Notes: a model not told the origin generated them from the letters alone. A DNA stretch of 64,000 nucleotides from UBA5158 sp963692955 (GCA_963692955.1 OY843587.1:1736001-1800000), one strand, 5' to 3'; counted from the first letter of the stretch, positions 16,253 to 25,128 are shown. Program-made: numbers and translations.

Positions 16253-17518
16253 ATGACCATCCATATCATAGGATCGTTCAACAAAGATACACTTTATTGT
16301 GCCGGCTCCTTTACCAAATTACTCACTACTTATGTCTCATTGTCGCGCTTAGGGGAAAGATACGATTTAAACATCGTGTTAGATGACGATAATTTTTTAG
16401 ATACGTTATGTGTGAACGCGGAGGCAAAAAGTTTTTTAAAATTATTTCAAAAAATCATCGGCAGCAAATTCACGATCCGCGATTTATGTTCGTTTTATAC
16501 CGGCCTGCCCTACACGTTTGATTTAGGTGACGCGGAATTAAAAAGTGTCGAGGCGGGTAATCCGTTTAAGCATCACAGTATTTTAGATGAAAAAATTTTT
16601 TTGGCCATGTGCCAGGCGCGCGTCACGCCAATTATTCCAAACCGCAGTAAATTTCATTATTCAGAAATCGCGATAATATTCTTAGGCTATTTGCTGGAAA
16701 AAGTGTTTGCAATAAAAATTGAAGAATCATTTCAGAAATACGTTATAAAAAAATTTGATTTAAACGCTAGCCAATTTGCGCGAGCCCGGCCAGCGAGCGT
16801 TTACACGCAAGACCTTTCGGATAAATATGATTATCCTTCGATTGCGATTCTCGATCACGGCTATTTTTGTTATAGCAATGGTTTTTATACCACTTTAAAC
16901 GATATGAAAAAATTAATTGAAAATATTTTACCTGATACTATTTTTCAATACATGGTCAATATCAAGAACGCGCGCGCGGCATCGCCACGCATCATGAATG
17001 GTTTGACCATAGAAATGCGCTGCGTCGGTGACGATATCATTTATGGCTATGAAGGGTTATCGTTTAGCGGTTGCAATATTTGGAATTACTCTACCTTAAA
17101 GCAAGAAGGCTTTATCACTTTTACAAACAGTGAAGAAGACGCTTATCCGATTATTTATAATCCGTTGGGCTATACAGATTTTGATAAAGTGCCGAGTTAT
17201 ACCAATACGTTTTATGAACGTTTCATTAAAAATTATAAAGACGACACGAACGCGCGCGAGTTACCGGTGGCATATCGCGGCAATTATCACCGCGTTAGAA
17301 TTAATGAAAAAGAATTAAATGATGTGTTCGTCATCGGTAAAGATTTCATTGTGATACGCAATCCAGATGAAGTCAGATATGACACCATGTTTGCGAATGG
17401 AAAATTTCACGTGCAGGGCAAAGATAAAGTGCAAGGCGTGACAGTGAGTTTGTACGTAGCCGAAAGTGGTAACCGTTATATGTTATTTGACGGTACGCTC
17501 TATCGTAAGTTGGATTGA
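16253..17518 (+). CDS. divergent beta-lactamase-family serine hydrolase (class C / PBP-like)
   Basis: 421 residues from the ATG at 16253 (AAAGG about 8 nt upstream); a GTG at 16220 is the alternative. Three landmarks of class C beta-lactamase/esterase-like serine hydrolases are in order. The SxxK catalytic motif is S19-F-T-K22. The FTIRDLCSFYTGLP stretch (about 73-86) matches the usual T-I-R-x-L-L-x-H-x-S-G-L-P. The second motif is Y136-S-E followed by LGYLLEKV, where most relatives have Y-S/A-N. The Asn-to-Glu change and the missing signal peptide are unusual. The C-terminal 130 residues are beta-rich and could be the lipocalin-like extension found in some relatives. The substrate is unknown: a peptidase, an esterase or an inactive relative are all possible. 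It stands alone, ending 18 nt before the convergent dioxygenase gene. Confidence 0.65.
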   Translation: MTIHIIGSFNKDTLYCAGSFTKLLTTYVSLSRLGERYDLNIVLDDDNFLDTLCVNAEAKSFLKLFQKIIGSKFTIRDLCSFYTGLPYTFDLGDAELKSVEAGNPFKHHSILDEKIFLAMCQARVTPIIPNRSKFHYSEIAIIFLGYLLEKVFAIKIEESFQKYVIKKFDLNASQFARARPASVYTQDLSDKYDYPSIAILDHGYFCYSNGFYTTLNDMKKLIENILPDTIFQYMVNIKNARAASPRIMNGLTIEMRCVGDDIIYGYEGLSFSGCNIWNYSTLKQEGFITFTNSEEDAYPIIYNPLGYTDFDKVPSYTNTFYERFIKNYKDDTNARELPVAYRGNYHRVRINEKELNDVFVIGKDFIVIRNPDEVRYDTMFANGKFHVQGKDKVQGVTVSLYVAESGNRYMLFDGTLYRKLD

Positions 17519-17535
17519 GAGAACTTAAACTATTT

Positions 17536-18321
17536 TTACTTTCCAGGCACAGCTAACTCAGGAAATAAATAATCATTAATAGTAAACGTTTGATCGTGAT
17601 ACCAATCTGCAACAAATGTGATATAAGCGATGACTCTTTCCGCGTCGGAATTATTCGCCGAACCTCGATGTAATATCCTGCCGTCAAAAATCAATACGTC
17701 GCCGGGCGATAATAATGGCGCGTAAATTTCCGCGCGACTTTCTTCGACGCGTAACTGACGATGGCTGCCTTTCACAAGTTGGGTCGGGCCATTCTCATGG
17801 GTAATTTGCACTAGCGGCATTAATACCGTGAAATAGTACGGCGGCAACAGCGCGTCGAACTCGCCGATGTTTACCCCGGCGGTCGTGTTTAACAGTGGAT
17901 AAACATCTCGATGCAAGCCAGTCTCTTGCGAACCGCTTAACGCTGGAATCGCGCCCCAATAATGTCTGAAGCCCATTGCCGGAGATAACGTGCGTATGAT
18001 CTCGATAATAGGTTTAGCGACGGTCGCGAAAATTTCCGCGGTGAAACCGCAGCGGTAATCTAAACGATTTAACACGCGTTCCGCGATATCAGAATAATTC
18101 CGCAAGGGACGTGGCAAGTTAGCGATTTTTTTCATGACTACGGCACGGATTAAAGCGATTTCTTCGTCCAGCGCGCGTAGCTGATTAGCGGGAATAAGAT
18201 TTTTTAAAACAATGATCCCAGCGTCGGAGAATTGTCGCAGATAAGATTGAGCAACAGCTTGATTCAATAATGCGTCCATGGTCACATCCTGGTGATAAAC
18301 ATCTGCATTTAAGAATTTCAC
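17536..18321 (-). CDS. phytanoyl-CoA dioxygenase (PhyH) family protein
   Basis: 261 residues from GTG at 18321, directly adjoining the queH stop. An ATG at 18279, with AGGA 7 nt upstream, is a strong alternative giving 247 residues. Numbered from the GTG, the Fe(II)/2-oxoglutarate triad is H137-x-D139 and H218 (ILHRGS), with R229 placed to bind 2-oxoglutarate. The surroundings (GLHRDVYP, SPGDVLIFDGRILHRGS) are characteristic of PhyH-type oxygenases. These soluble enzymes hydroxylate small molecules with 2-oxoglutarate as co-substrate; no substrate can be assigned. It is translated together with queH, but a functional link is not evident. Confidence 0.85.
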   Translation of the reverse strand: MKFLNADVYHQDVTMDALLNQAVAQSYLRQFSDAGIIVLKNLIPANQLRALDEEIALIRAVVMKKIANLPRPLRNYSDIAERVLNRLDYRCGFTAEIFATVAKPIIEIIRTLSPAMGFRHYWGAIPALSGSQETGLHRDVYPLLNTTAGVNIGEFDALLPPYYFTVLMPLVQITHENGPTQLVKGSHRQLRVEESRAEIYAPLLSPGDVLIFDGRILHRGSANNSDAERVIAYITFVADWYHDQTFTINDYLFPELAVPGK

Positions 18322-18996
18322 TTACTTTTTTAATTCTGCGTGGCCATAATACTTAACACCAATTTTTATTCTCTCCCTGCCGGTTTGCTCGCGCCATTGA
18401 TTGGTGTCACGCAATGAATAAGCGCAGCCGCAATATTCTTGTTGATAAAAGTTTTCGCGTTTGGAAATTTCAATCATGCGCGCCGAGCCGCCCTCTTTAC
18501 GCCAATTGAACGTCCAGTATTTCATGTTGGGATAATGCGCCGCGGCGCGTAAGCCGGACGCGTTGATTTGATCCAGGTCTTTCCAGCGTGAAATACCTAA
18601 CGAACTGGTGAATACATTAAAACCCTGTTCGTAAGCGTAAAGCGCGGAACGTTCGAAGCGCATATCGAAGCACATCGTGCAGCGAATACCGCGTTCCGGT
18701 TCTTGCTCCATGCCTTTCGCGCGTTTAAACCATTCATCGCGGTCATAATCGCCGTCGACAAAAGGAATATTATGTTGCTCGGCGAAACGGATGTTTTCGT
18801 TTTTACGAATTTCGTACTCTTTCAATGGATGAATATTGGGATTGTAAAAATAAATAGTGTAAGCGATTTCAGATTCTAACAATCTTTCCATTAATTCGCC
18901 GGCGCATGGCGCGCAGCAAGAATGGAGTAATAACTTCGCTTTGTCATCGGGTAACTTAAGCTTAATTCTAGTTATGGTGACCGGATGGTTTTGCAT
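18322..18996 (-). CDS. queH: epoxyqueuosine reductase QueH
   Basis: 224 residues; the DUF208 family now known as QueH. It reduces epoxyqueuosine to queuosine in tRNA, the last step of queuosine synthesis, and replaces QueG in many bacteria. The cysteine pattern is intact: HSCCAPC (C27, C28, C31), C106-x-x-C109 and C189-G-C191, matching the iron-sulfur and metal ligands of the family. The stretch FTSSLGISRWKDLDQI is typical. The ATG follows AGGAG by 8 nt. It has a near-consensus promoter (19024-19052) and is first in a two-gene unit with the PhyH protein. The length is normal. Confidence 0.93.
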   Translation of the reverse strand: MQNHPVTITRIKLKLPDDKAKLLLHSCCAPCAGELMERLLESEIAYTIYFYNPNIHPLKEYEIRKNENIRFAEQHNIPFVDGDYDRDEWFKRAKGMEQEPERGIRCTMCFDMRFERSALYAYEQGFNVFTSSLGISRWKDLDQINASGLRAAAHYPNMKYWTFNWRKEGGSARMIEISKRENFYQQEYCGCAYSLRDTNQWREQTGRERIKIGVKYYGHAELKK

Positions 18997-19023
18997 GCAT
19001 AAAACTCCTGACTCGTTTTACTT

Positions 19024-19052
19024 AATATACTGAAAATATGCAACTAAATCAA
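19024..19052 (-). promoter_or_regulatory. sigma70-type promoter for queH
   Basis: On the minus strand, TTGATT (19052-19047), 17 bp spacer, TATATT (19029-19024), 28 nt before the ATG. It is divergent from the pqiA-like promoter. Confidence 0.6.
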
Positions 19053-19073
19053 GCAATAAACAAGTTGTTCAAT

Positions 19074-19102
19074 TTGACTTAATTGTGAATCTCAGCGACA
19101 AT
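19074..19102 (+). promoter_or_regulatory. sigma70-type promoter for the PqiA-like gene
   Basis: TTGACT (19074-19079), 17 bp spacer, GACAAT (19097-19102), about 22 nt before the ATG. It is back to back with the queH promoter. Confidence 0.5.
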
Positions 19103-19123
19103 TGAGCATTATTCAGCGGAAAA

Positions 19124-19768
19124 ATGGATTTTCTGATGACGCCTATCGCATCGCATTCCCTCAGTTATCGAAACAAGCTTTCGCTGTTACTCACTATTAT
19201 CTCTTTTTTCTTTTTAGTACCCGGTATCTTTCTCTCGATGTTGTCGGTACAAACAAAAGGGTCTATCAATGCTGAGATTCCGCATATGAATTCCGGTTTC
19301 TTAGGGACAAAAAGTCAAAGCGGCACCGACCAAAAACATATTAGTTTAAAAATCTTCGACACGACGCGCTCGATCACCAACACGGTCCATAATTTATGGA
19401 CGCGCGATTATTATTTCGTGGCGGGGATGATTTTTTTATTCAGTATTGTCGTGCCATTTGTGAAAGGCGTGTTGCTACTTTACAATTTTTTCAGTGGCCA
19501 TGCGCGGCATCGCAAACAAATTTACGCGTTCATTAAAGCGATTGGCAAATGGTCGATGTGCGATGTCTATATCGTCGCGATTTTTCTGTGTTACCTCTCC
19601 ACCGGCGCGACGCAAACATCAAGCGAAAAAAGCGTTAACATGATGGGCTATAACGTCGATGTGCATGTGCTCGCGGGTATGCAAGCACAATTGCATATTG
19701 GCTTTTGGTGTTTCTTAACGTATTGCTTATTATCACTAATCGCTTTACAAATTTACGAAGATTTCTAA
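19124..19768 (+). CDS. PqiA-like inner-membrane protein
   Basis: 214 residues with about four membrane segments (19-42, 97-120, 145-160, 191-210). The PqiA family (PF04403) motif is visible as a central PFVKGVLLL segment followed by a GKWSMCDVYIVAIFL-like segment. E. coli PqiA has two such domains, while this protein has one. PqiA proteins partner with MCE-domain proteins (PqiB) in lipid trafficking between membranes, but no MCE gene lies in the window, so it may act alone or with a distant partner. ATG at 19124 is used; an in-frame ATG at 19136 would shorten it by four residues. Confidence 0.8.
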   Translation: MDFLMTPIASHSLSYRNKLSLLLTIISFFFLVPGIFLSMLSVQTKGSINAEIPHMNSGFLGTKSQSGTDQKHISLKIFDTTRSITNTVHNLWTRDYYFVAGMIFLFSIVVPFVKGVLLLYNFFSGHARHRKQIYAFIKAIGKWSMCDVYIVAIFLCYLSTGATQTSSEKSVNMMGYNVDVHVLAGMQAQLHIGFWCFLTYCLLSLIALQIYEDF

Positions 19769-19863
19769 GCCTTGGATTAGTATAAATCCCCCTGTTTGCA
19801 TTTTGTTTAATTTTGAACTACTATCTTTGATTAGTTTAATTATTACCTTGCGTGGGGTGTGGT

Positions 19864-21003
19864 ATGGCGATATCAAGAATGACATCGGGTGCTGAATCTA
19901 GAGAAGAAAAAAATGCCGAGCCGGTGAGCTGGAGTCCTTCAACTAGTCCTTTTTGCGTTGATGATGCTAAATTTAATATTAAAAAACTATATAATCGTTA
20001 CATCAATTTCCATCAGGATGTCACCGAATTCAACCTTAAACACCAGCGCGTGAGTGAATCTAAAGAGACTAATGAACAACAACTTCGATCTCAACAAAGA
20101 GGCGCTGAAATAGCACATAGCCATTCTATCCTCGGGCACATATTCAACAAGTTTAGATTGCTGTATGACAAAGAAGACCATCTAACTTACCTGAGAAATT
20201 CGGCTGGCCGTTATGGAACGTTAATCGTAGCGAGAGACATCGCTTGTGTCGAAGCGGTAACTTATTTGCAAGCACGCATCAACGATGAAATTAATAAAAT
20301 TAAAAATCTCACTCCTATCGATGAAGAGAGTTTAGCTAAGAAAAATAAAACCATTGAAAATCTTATGGCACAACATAGACAACTAGAGCATCCGCTTGAT
20401 CTAAGAATAGCGTCGGTTGATTACGCTAAATCTATTTTTGATACGAATACGCAACTTTACCGCAAGACCGCGCTTAAGGTTATAGAAAAGTACAAGAAAA
20501 GTTTAAGCCCTTTCAATTACTATGGGCGTCAACGCGCGGCAGAACTGGAAGCCATTTTACATTCGCCCAACACGTTACAAAGCAAAGACGCCGTGAAGAA
20601 TGTCATTGCTGCTTTTATTAAAGATGGTAAGACACCTTCAGATCACAAGGCGCGGAATTTTTTCCGCAGCACTAGCCGTGCTAGCGGGATCGACGATATG
20701 TCACTGCGTGGGATGTTTATTGCCGAATTTATGCCGCATTCATATTATCGAGATATATCGCATAATTTGAGAATCGTAGCAATTAGGCAGTTAATTAGAA
20801 TGCCAGTCAACGATATTGTAGCTAGACTAGTGCAACCTGCACCTGCGCCAATTAAAAAGCTAAAGCAAATAAAACCGGACACACCGACAGATTCTGTTGA
20901 AGACCAAATGTTAAACGCGGCTTTGATTGAATCGATTAAAGATGCAAAACCGGAAGAAGAAAAGGCTGAAAAGCGGACTTCCGGTTTGTCTTTAACGGGT
21001 TAA
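19864..21003 (+). CDS. unrecognised helical protein with acidic C-terminal tail (effector-like)
   Basis: 379 residues from the ATG at 19864; a GTG at 19852 would add four residues. The family is not recognised. It has no signal peptide or membrane segment. Residues about 15-240 are strongly helical with coiled-coil character (many Lys, Glu, Gln; for example EINKIKNLTPIDEESLAKKN). About 210-315 holds a compact segment starting KYKKSLSPFNYYGRQ. The last 60 residues are a Pro-rich linker, then an acidic/basic stretch KPEEEKAEKR. Glu-rich C-terminal patches (E-blocks) are known in many Dot/Icm type IV effectors, so delivery into a host is a hypothesis. The stop codon overlaps the convergent SIS gene by four bases. 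Confidence 0.55.
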   Translation: MAISRMTSGAESREEKNAEPVSWSPSTSPFCVDDAKFNIKKLYNRYINFHQDVTEFNLKHQRVSESKETNEQQLRSQQRGAEIAHSHSILGHIFNKFRLLYDKEDHLTYLRNSAGRYGTLIVARDIACVEAVTYLQARINDEINKIKNLTPIDEESLAKKNKTIENLMAQHRQLEHPLDLRIASVDYAKSIFDTNTQLYRKTALKVIEKYKKSLSPFNYYGRQRAAELEAILHSPNTLQSKDAVKNVIAAFIKDGKTPSDHKARNFFRSTSRASGIDDMSLRGMFIAEFMPHSYYRDISHNLRIVAIRQLIRMPVNDIVARLVQPAPAPIKKLKQIKPDTPTDSVEDQMLNAALIESIKDAKPEEEKAEKRTSGLSLTG

Positions 21004-21632
21004 GCTTCGACGGCCATAGGAATTTCGACGCCATATTCGATTTTCTTGCCTTTATCGACGTTAGCGGAAATGCGATCGGCTATATTATGTAAAATAAATA
21101 AATGGCCGATTTCAACTAAACCGTAATCGCTGGAATCCAACCAATAATTTAAGTGGCCCATTTTGCTGAGTTTATTATCGGGTTGAAAGCCGCTAAGCGT
21201 CACTATTTTTCCGCCCATATTTTTCGCGGTGTCGACGGCGTGGTGGATGTTTGGCGATTTGCCGGAGCTACTGATAGCGAATAAAAAATCGTGTTCGCGG
21301 AACACGGTTTTCAAAATTAATTTAAATGCTTCTTCATAACCAAAATCGTTGGCCATGCAAGTTATCAACGATGACTCATGCAGTGTGTAAGCGCGTAAGT
21401 GACAAGCGTTGATAAAATCAGTTAACGCGTGCGACGCGACCGCGGCGCTGCCGCCGTTGCCGATAATGTAAATCGAACCGCCGCGATCGTTGGTGCTGAC
21501 GAGTTGCTTGACGAGGTTCGTTAAACTTTCTTCGGTATCTTCTTTTTCACCGTGTAAATTGGTGCAGCGCGTATTGTTTAATAACGCGGAAAATTCATGG
21601 CTGCGAGCGCTTAATTCAAGATTTTTTTTCAT
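21000..21632 (-). CDS. SIS-domain sugar isomerase, GmhA-like
   Basis: 210 residues with one SIS domain of the GmhA (phosphoheptose isomerase) type: GNGGSA at 58-63 and SSSGKS at 121-126, both phosphosugar-binding loops, plus GHLFILHNIADRI near the end. GmhA converts sedoheptulose 7-phosphate to a heptose 7-phosphate. Here the enzyme probably isomerises a phosphorylated sugar feeding the cytidylyltransferase module, since it is the last gene of that operon. AAGGAG lies 9 nt before the ATG. No other heptose-pathway genes (hldE, gmhB) occur nearby, so LPS-core heptose synthesis is less likely. Confidence 0.8.
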   Translation of the reverse strand: MKKNLELSARSHEFSALLNNTRCTNLHGEKEDTEESLTNLVKQLVSTNDRGGSIYIIGNGGSAAVASHALTDFINACHLRAYTLHESSLITCMANDFGYEEAFKLILKTVFREHDFLFAISSSGKSPNIHHAVDTAKNMGGKIVTLSGFQPDNKLSKMGHLNYWLDSSDYGLVEIGHLFILHNIADRISANVDKGKKIEYGVEIPMAVEA

Positions 21633-21656
21633 TATTATTTCTCCTTAGTTTTATTA

Positions 21657-22604
21657 TTAACTACAAACGCTGCTGTGATGGTCGATAAGCACCGCTTTTT
21701 GTAATCCATCAATCGCGGCGTAGCCCATGGCGACAATCGCCTCTTCCGTACTACCGCCAATATGTGGCGTCGCAAAGAAGTTCGGCAATGAAATTAATTC
21801 TTGGTCTTGCGTAGGTTCCTGTTCAAAAACGTCAAACGCGGCACCGGCTAATAAATTATTTTTTAGCATGGTTTTCAACGCGGCTTCATCCACGAGCCCG
21901 CCACGCGCGGTATTAATCAAAAACGCGGACGGCTTCAGGAAACTTAAGCGCTCGGCGTTTAACAAATGACGAGTATTCGCGTTGAGCGGCACATGTAAAC
22001 TGACAATATCGACTTGCCGCAACAAATCCTCTAACGCATAGGGACGGATGTGATGCGCGAAACAATAATCTTTATTTTCGATCGGATCATAAGAATAAAT
22101 ATCGCAATGAAACGCTTTCAATAATGACGCTAATTCTTTACCCACCGCGCCCAAACCGATGATGCCGACTTTACAATGAGATAGTTCGCGGCCTTTATGC
22201 TGTCGCCAAACACCCGCGCGCATTGCTTGATTGATAGCAGGCAAGCTGCGCAGCATCGTTAACGCAAACGCGAGCACTAATTCCGCCACGGAACGCTTGT
22301 TCGCGCCGGCGGTGTATGCGACTTTAACGCCAGCGTCTGCAACCGCGGCCAAATCTAAACTATCTAAACCGACGCCGAACCGTGAAATCACTTTTAAACG
22401 CGGCGCGCGTTGTAAAACCTTCGCATCGATACGCTCTAGTCCAAGAATCGCCATGTCAGCATTTTGTAAAAATTCACATAATTCATCGCCCGCCAGCGAT
22501 TTGCCCGCGTCGTTATAAATCACATCGGGATATTGCGCGCTCAACGCGGCGCGCAGCAGCGGATGTTTTGAAAACGAACGTGAAGCTACCGCGATGCGCG
22601 TCAT
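21657..22604 (-). CDS. D-2-hydroxyacid dehydrogenase (phosphoglycerate-dehydrogenase-like)
   Basis: 315 residues. The NAD-binding motif is GLGAVG (G150, G152, G155). Catalytic residues are in place: R234 in NTARGG, E263 in FEQEP, H281 in TPHIGGST. The protein lacks the C-terminal ACT or ASB domains of long serine-pathway SerA enzymes. It should interconvert a 2-hydroxyacid and a 2-oxoacid with NAD(H). Its start overlaps the HAD phosphatase gene by four bases, so the two are translationally coupled. The position inside the nucleotide-sugar module argues for a role in making an acidic sugar rather than serine. Substrate not known. Confidence 0.85.
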   Translation of the reverse strand: MTRIAVASRSFSKHPLLRAALSAQYPDVIYNDAGKSLAGDELCEFLQNADMAILGLERIDAKVLQRAPRLKVISRFGVGLDSLDLAAVADAGVKVAYTAGANKRSVAELVLAFALTMLRSLPAINQAMRAGVWRQHKGRELSHCKVGIIGLGAVGKELASLLKAFHCDIYSYDPIENKDYCFAHHIRPYALEDLLRQVDIVSLHVPLNANTRHLLNAERLSFLKPSAFLINTARGGLVDEAALKTMLKNNLLAGAAFDVFEQEPTQDQELISLPNFFATPHIGGSTEEAIVAMGYAAIDGLQKAVLIDHHSSVCS

Positions 22605-23281
22605 AAACTTTTTCCCTGGCTGGAAAGCGACGTTAGAGCGGCGGGTAATTCGTGAAAATGATTTATCATATGCCTTGATGATTTGGCAGTTAATTCGTAA
22701 CCATACGTCACGCCGATGAAAGTAATGTCCGCGTTCACGGCCGTCTCTCTATCCACTTCGCTATCACCAATATAAACCGTGTGCGCCGCGTTGGCGTCCA
22801 TGCTGTTTAAGACTTCAAATAAATGTTTTGCGTGCGGTTTAGGATGACTGACTTCATCGCCGCAGCTAATCGCGCTGAATAAATCGTTCAAAGCTAATTT
22901 TTCTAAAACTAAGCGCGTGATAGAACCGGATTTATTCGTGCAAATACCTAAGTCTATGCCATCGTCTTTAAATTGCTTTAACGTCGTGACGACATCCGGA
23001 TAAATTTTTGTGTCGACGATCGGATGTTCGGAATAATAAGCAATGTAAGCGTCTAAAGCCGATTTTAATTCTTGCTCCGTCAATAGCACGTCATATTTTT
23101 TAAAAGCGTTACGGATTAAATGGTCCGCGCCATTGCCGATTAAACCAAAAATTTCATCCGCTTGAATTTTAGTTTGACCAAACGTCACTAGCGTATGGTT
23201 CAACGCGTGGATGACGTCCGGTATGGTGTTGATGAGCGTGCCATCTAAATCAAATACGATGGCTTCGATTTTTTTACTCAT
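22601..23281 (-). CDS. HAD-family phosphatase (Gph-like)
   Basis: 226 residues, a standard HAD hydrolase with a helical cap: FDLDGT (D11, D13), TNKSG (T115), K148 in HPKPH, and IGDSEVDRETA (D173, D177). The closest visual match is phosphoglycolate phosphatase (Gph) and similar sugar-phosphate phosphatases. In this operon it probably removes phosphate from the sugar intermediate before nucleotide activation, the role KdsC plays in Kdo synthesis, though KdsC itself is a smaller, capless enzyme. It overlaps both neighbours by 4-8 nt. Confidence 0.85.
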   Translation of the reverse strand: MSKKIEAIVFDLDGTLINTIPDVIHALNHTLVTFGQTKIQADEIFGLIGNGADHLIRNAFKKYDVLLTEQELKSALDAYIAYYSEHPIVDTKIYPDVVTTLKQFKDDGIDLGICTNKSGSITRLVLEKLALNDLFSAISCGDEVSHPKPHAKHLFEVLNSMDANAAHTVYIGDSEVDRETAVNADITFIGVTYGYELTAKSSRHMINHFHELPAALTSLSSQGKSL

Positions 23282-24335
23282 AAATTAATTCCTGATCCGG
23301 CGTCGCGCTGATTCCCCAACGCTGGCTCCATTCTTTATCTGCGGCGTAAATTCGGTAAACTAATTCCATGGTTTTATACGCGTCTTCGACCGTGCCGTGC
23401 CGCAACGGACTGATACCAAAAATCGCGTCGCTAAATTCAGCGATTTCTAACGCCCAAGAATTGTCTTCGTTATAACGGGTGGTGACTTCTTTCGGGTCGC
23501 CGTTTTCATGCTCGGCTGACCAAGCGACGCATAACTTTTCCGCGCCATAACTTTTTGAGCCGGATAAAATGCCGCTTAAGTTAATCGCGCCTTTTTCCAA
23601 ACTAATGTCTAAACGGAAACGGTGGCGCCAATGGGTCGCGGAAGAATGCAGCATCGCGACTTTACCGTCGCCCGTGCGCATTAACGCATAGGCATTGTCT
23701 TCAATGTCATGGCGCCAAAAATCATTGGAAATAAAACTATGGACTGCCGAGAATTCACCGGCAAATAAGCGCAGCAAATCCACCATATGAATGCCTTGGT
23801 CCAACAAAATTCCGCCGCCGGAAATCGCGCGCTTGGTGCGCCAATCCGAATGTTGACCGAAGGAGATTATTTTTGATTTGCCATACACCCCGACTAAATT
23901 AATCACTTCACCCAATTGCTTGGATTGAATAATGTTGAGCGCTTCGGAAACGGAATCATGATAGCGGTGATTAAAACCGTATTTCAATTGCAAGTTGGGA
24001 TGGCGTTTTTTACAGCGAATTACGCGCGCGATGTCGTTTAAGTCCCTGCCTGGTGGTTTTTCACAAAATACATGCAAACCTTTTTCTAAACCGGCGATAG
24101 TGACTTCGGCCGCGATATCATTGGTCATACACACGAATAACGCGTCTAAATCTTCTTCTAATAATTTTTTATAATTCGTAAAAGCTTTGACGTTAGTGTC
24201 TATCATATCCACGCCAGCCAACGCGCGGTCGCAAACGGCGACCGGTTTAAAATGTGGATTTAAATCCATGAAATGTTTGCGGCGTTTACCGACTACACCA
24301 AAACCCGCAATGCCAACGCGCAGCGTCTCAGCCAT
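23274..24335 (-). CDS. Gfo/Idh/MocA-family oxidoreductase
   Basis: 353 residues from the ATG at 24335, which has GGGGAAG upstream and directly follows the cytidylyltransferase stop. A longer frame to 24380 would overlap that gene by 44 nt and is less likely. The N-terminal Rossmann motif is GIAGFGVVG, the EKPPG loop carries the catalytic-type Lys, and a YGFNHRYH stretch precedes the C-terminal domain with GGGILLDQGIHMVDLL. The family oxidises or reduces sugars with NAD(P). In this module it could create a keto or epimerised intermediate. Substrate unknown. Confidence 0.85.
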   Translation of the reverse strand: MAETLRVGIAGFGVVGKRRKHFMDLNPHFKPVAVCDRALAGVDMIDTNVKAFTNYKKLLEEDLDALFVCMTNDIAAEVTIAGLEKGLHVFCEKPPGRDLNDIARVIRCKKRHPNLQLKYGFNHRYHDSVSEALNIIQSKQLGEVINLVGVYGKSKIISFGQHSDWRTKRAISGGGILLDQGIHMVDLLRLFAGEFSAVHSFISNDFWRHDIEDNAYALMRTGDGKVAMLHSSATHWRHRFRLDISLEKGAINLSGILSGSKSYGAEKLCVAWSAEHENGDPKEVTTRYNEDNSWALEIAEFSDAIFGISPLRHGTVEDAYKTMELVYRIYAADKEWSQRWGISATPDQELIYE

Positions 24336-24336
24336 A

Positions 24337-25101
24337 TCAATAACTTCCCCATAACACGTCATTTGGCATATGTTTTTCAACTAAATTGATATCCCCCGGA
24401 CTATCGACGGAAAAATACGGGCGGTATGGCACTAACGCCATCCGCTGCCGGTAACCGTGATCGAGTATGCGATTGCTGTCACAAGATTCTTTCAGCTCTA
24501 ACGGCGACTCGGGTAATTTGGTAAATGTTTCGAGAAAATGCCAGCGGAACGCGAAAATTCCTGACACGCGCTTCGCTCCCACCTCGGCATTAAAATTTTC
24601 GCAATAGGGCACCGGGCAGCGTGAGGTATATAAAATATCACCGCGCAGGTCGTGAATAATTTTTACTGTATCTGGATTATTAAATTGTTCAACGTCGACG
24701 ATAGGCATCGCTAACATCGTGCAATTAACGGCTGTATCGACTTGCAAAGGCTTCACCACGGCGCTAATCATATCGGGATGCAGCATAGGCTCATCGCCTT
24801 GCACACACACGATGATGTCATCGGCTGCGACCGGCTTATCAAATTTATGCACCGCTTCAGTAACGCGGTCTAAACAGCGCACGTGGGTATTGGCGGTCAT
24901 TAGGGTGGGAAAATTATTATCCGCGCCAAAGTCCGCGATTTCTTGATCGCAGGTGGCGAGATAGAGTCCATCCCAATGCTGAAATTGCTGCGCGCGTTTG
25001 AAAACATGCTCAATCATGGGCCGGCCGCAAATAGGAAACAACGGTTTTCCCGGGAAACGTGACGAAGCCATGCGGGCGGGAACAATTCCATAGATATTCA
25101 T
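24337..25101 (-). CDS. KdsB-like CTP:sugar-acid cytidylyltransferase, probably not for Kdo
   Basis: 254 residues of the cytidylyltransferase family (PF02348). The CTP-binding loop PARMASSRFPGK (8-19) and QGDEP (101-105) are conserved, and FSVDSPGDI near the end matches the metal-binding VDTPEDL region of KdsB. The signature that is S-G-T-(E/D)-R in true KdsB reads V74-R-C-L-D-R-V here, so the acceptor is probably different from Kdo. It is the first gene of a five-gene coupled operon with its own promoter. The most likely product is a CMP-activated acidic sugar. It may be automatically annotated as kdsB, which I would not trust. Confidence 0.8.
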   Translation of the reverse strand: MNIYGIVPARMASSRFPGKPLFPICGRPMIEHVFKRAQQFQHWDGLYLATCDQEIADFGADNNFPTLMTANTHVRCLDRVTEAVHKFDKPVAADDIIVCVQGDEPMLHPDMISAVVKPLQVDTAVNCTMLAMPIVDVEQFNNPDTVKIIHDLRGDILYTSRCPVPYCENFNAEVGAKRVSGIFAFRWHFLETFTKLPESPLELKESCDSNRILDHGYRQRMALVPYRPYFSVDSPGDINLVEKHMPNDVLWGSY

Positions 25102-25128
25102 AGTGCGCGTCCTTAGGAGTAGGCAATG

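Noticed and set aside
21000..25101. Standard Kdo synthesis operon (kdsB, kdsC, kdsD)
   Set aside because: No KdsA synthase, the phosphatase has a cap domain unlike KdsC, and the cytidylyltransferase lacks the S-G-T-E-R element.
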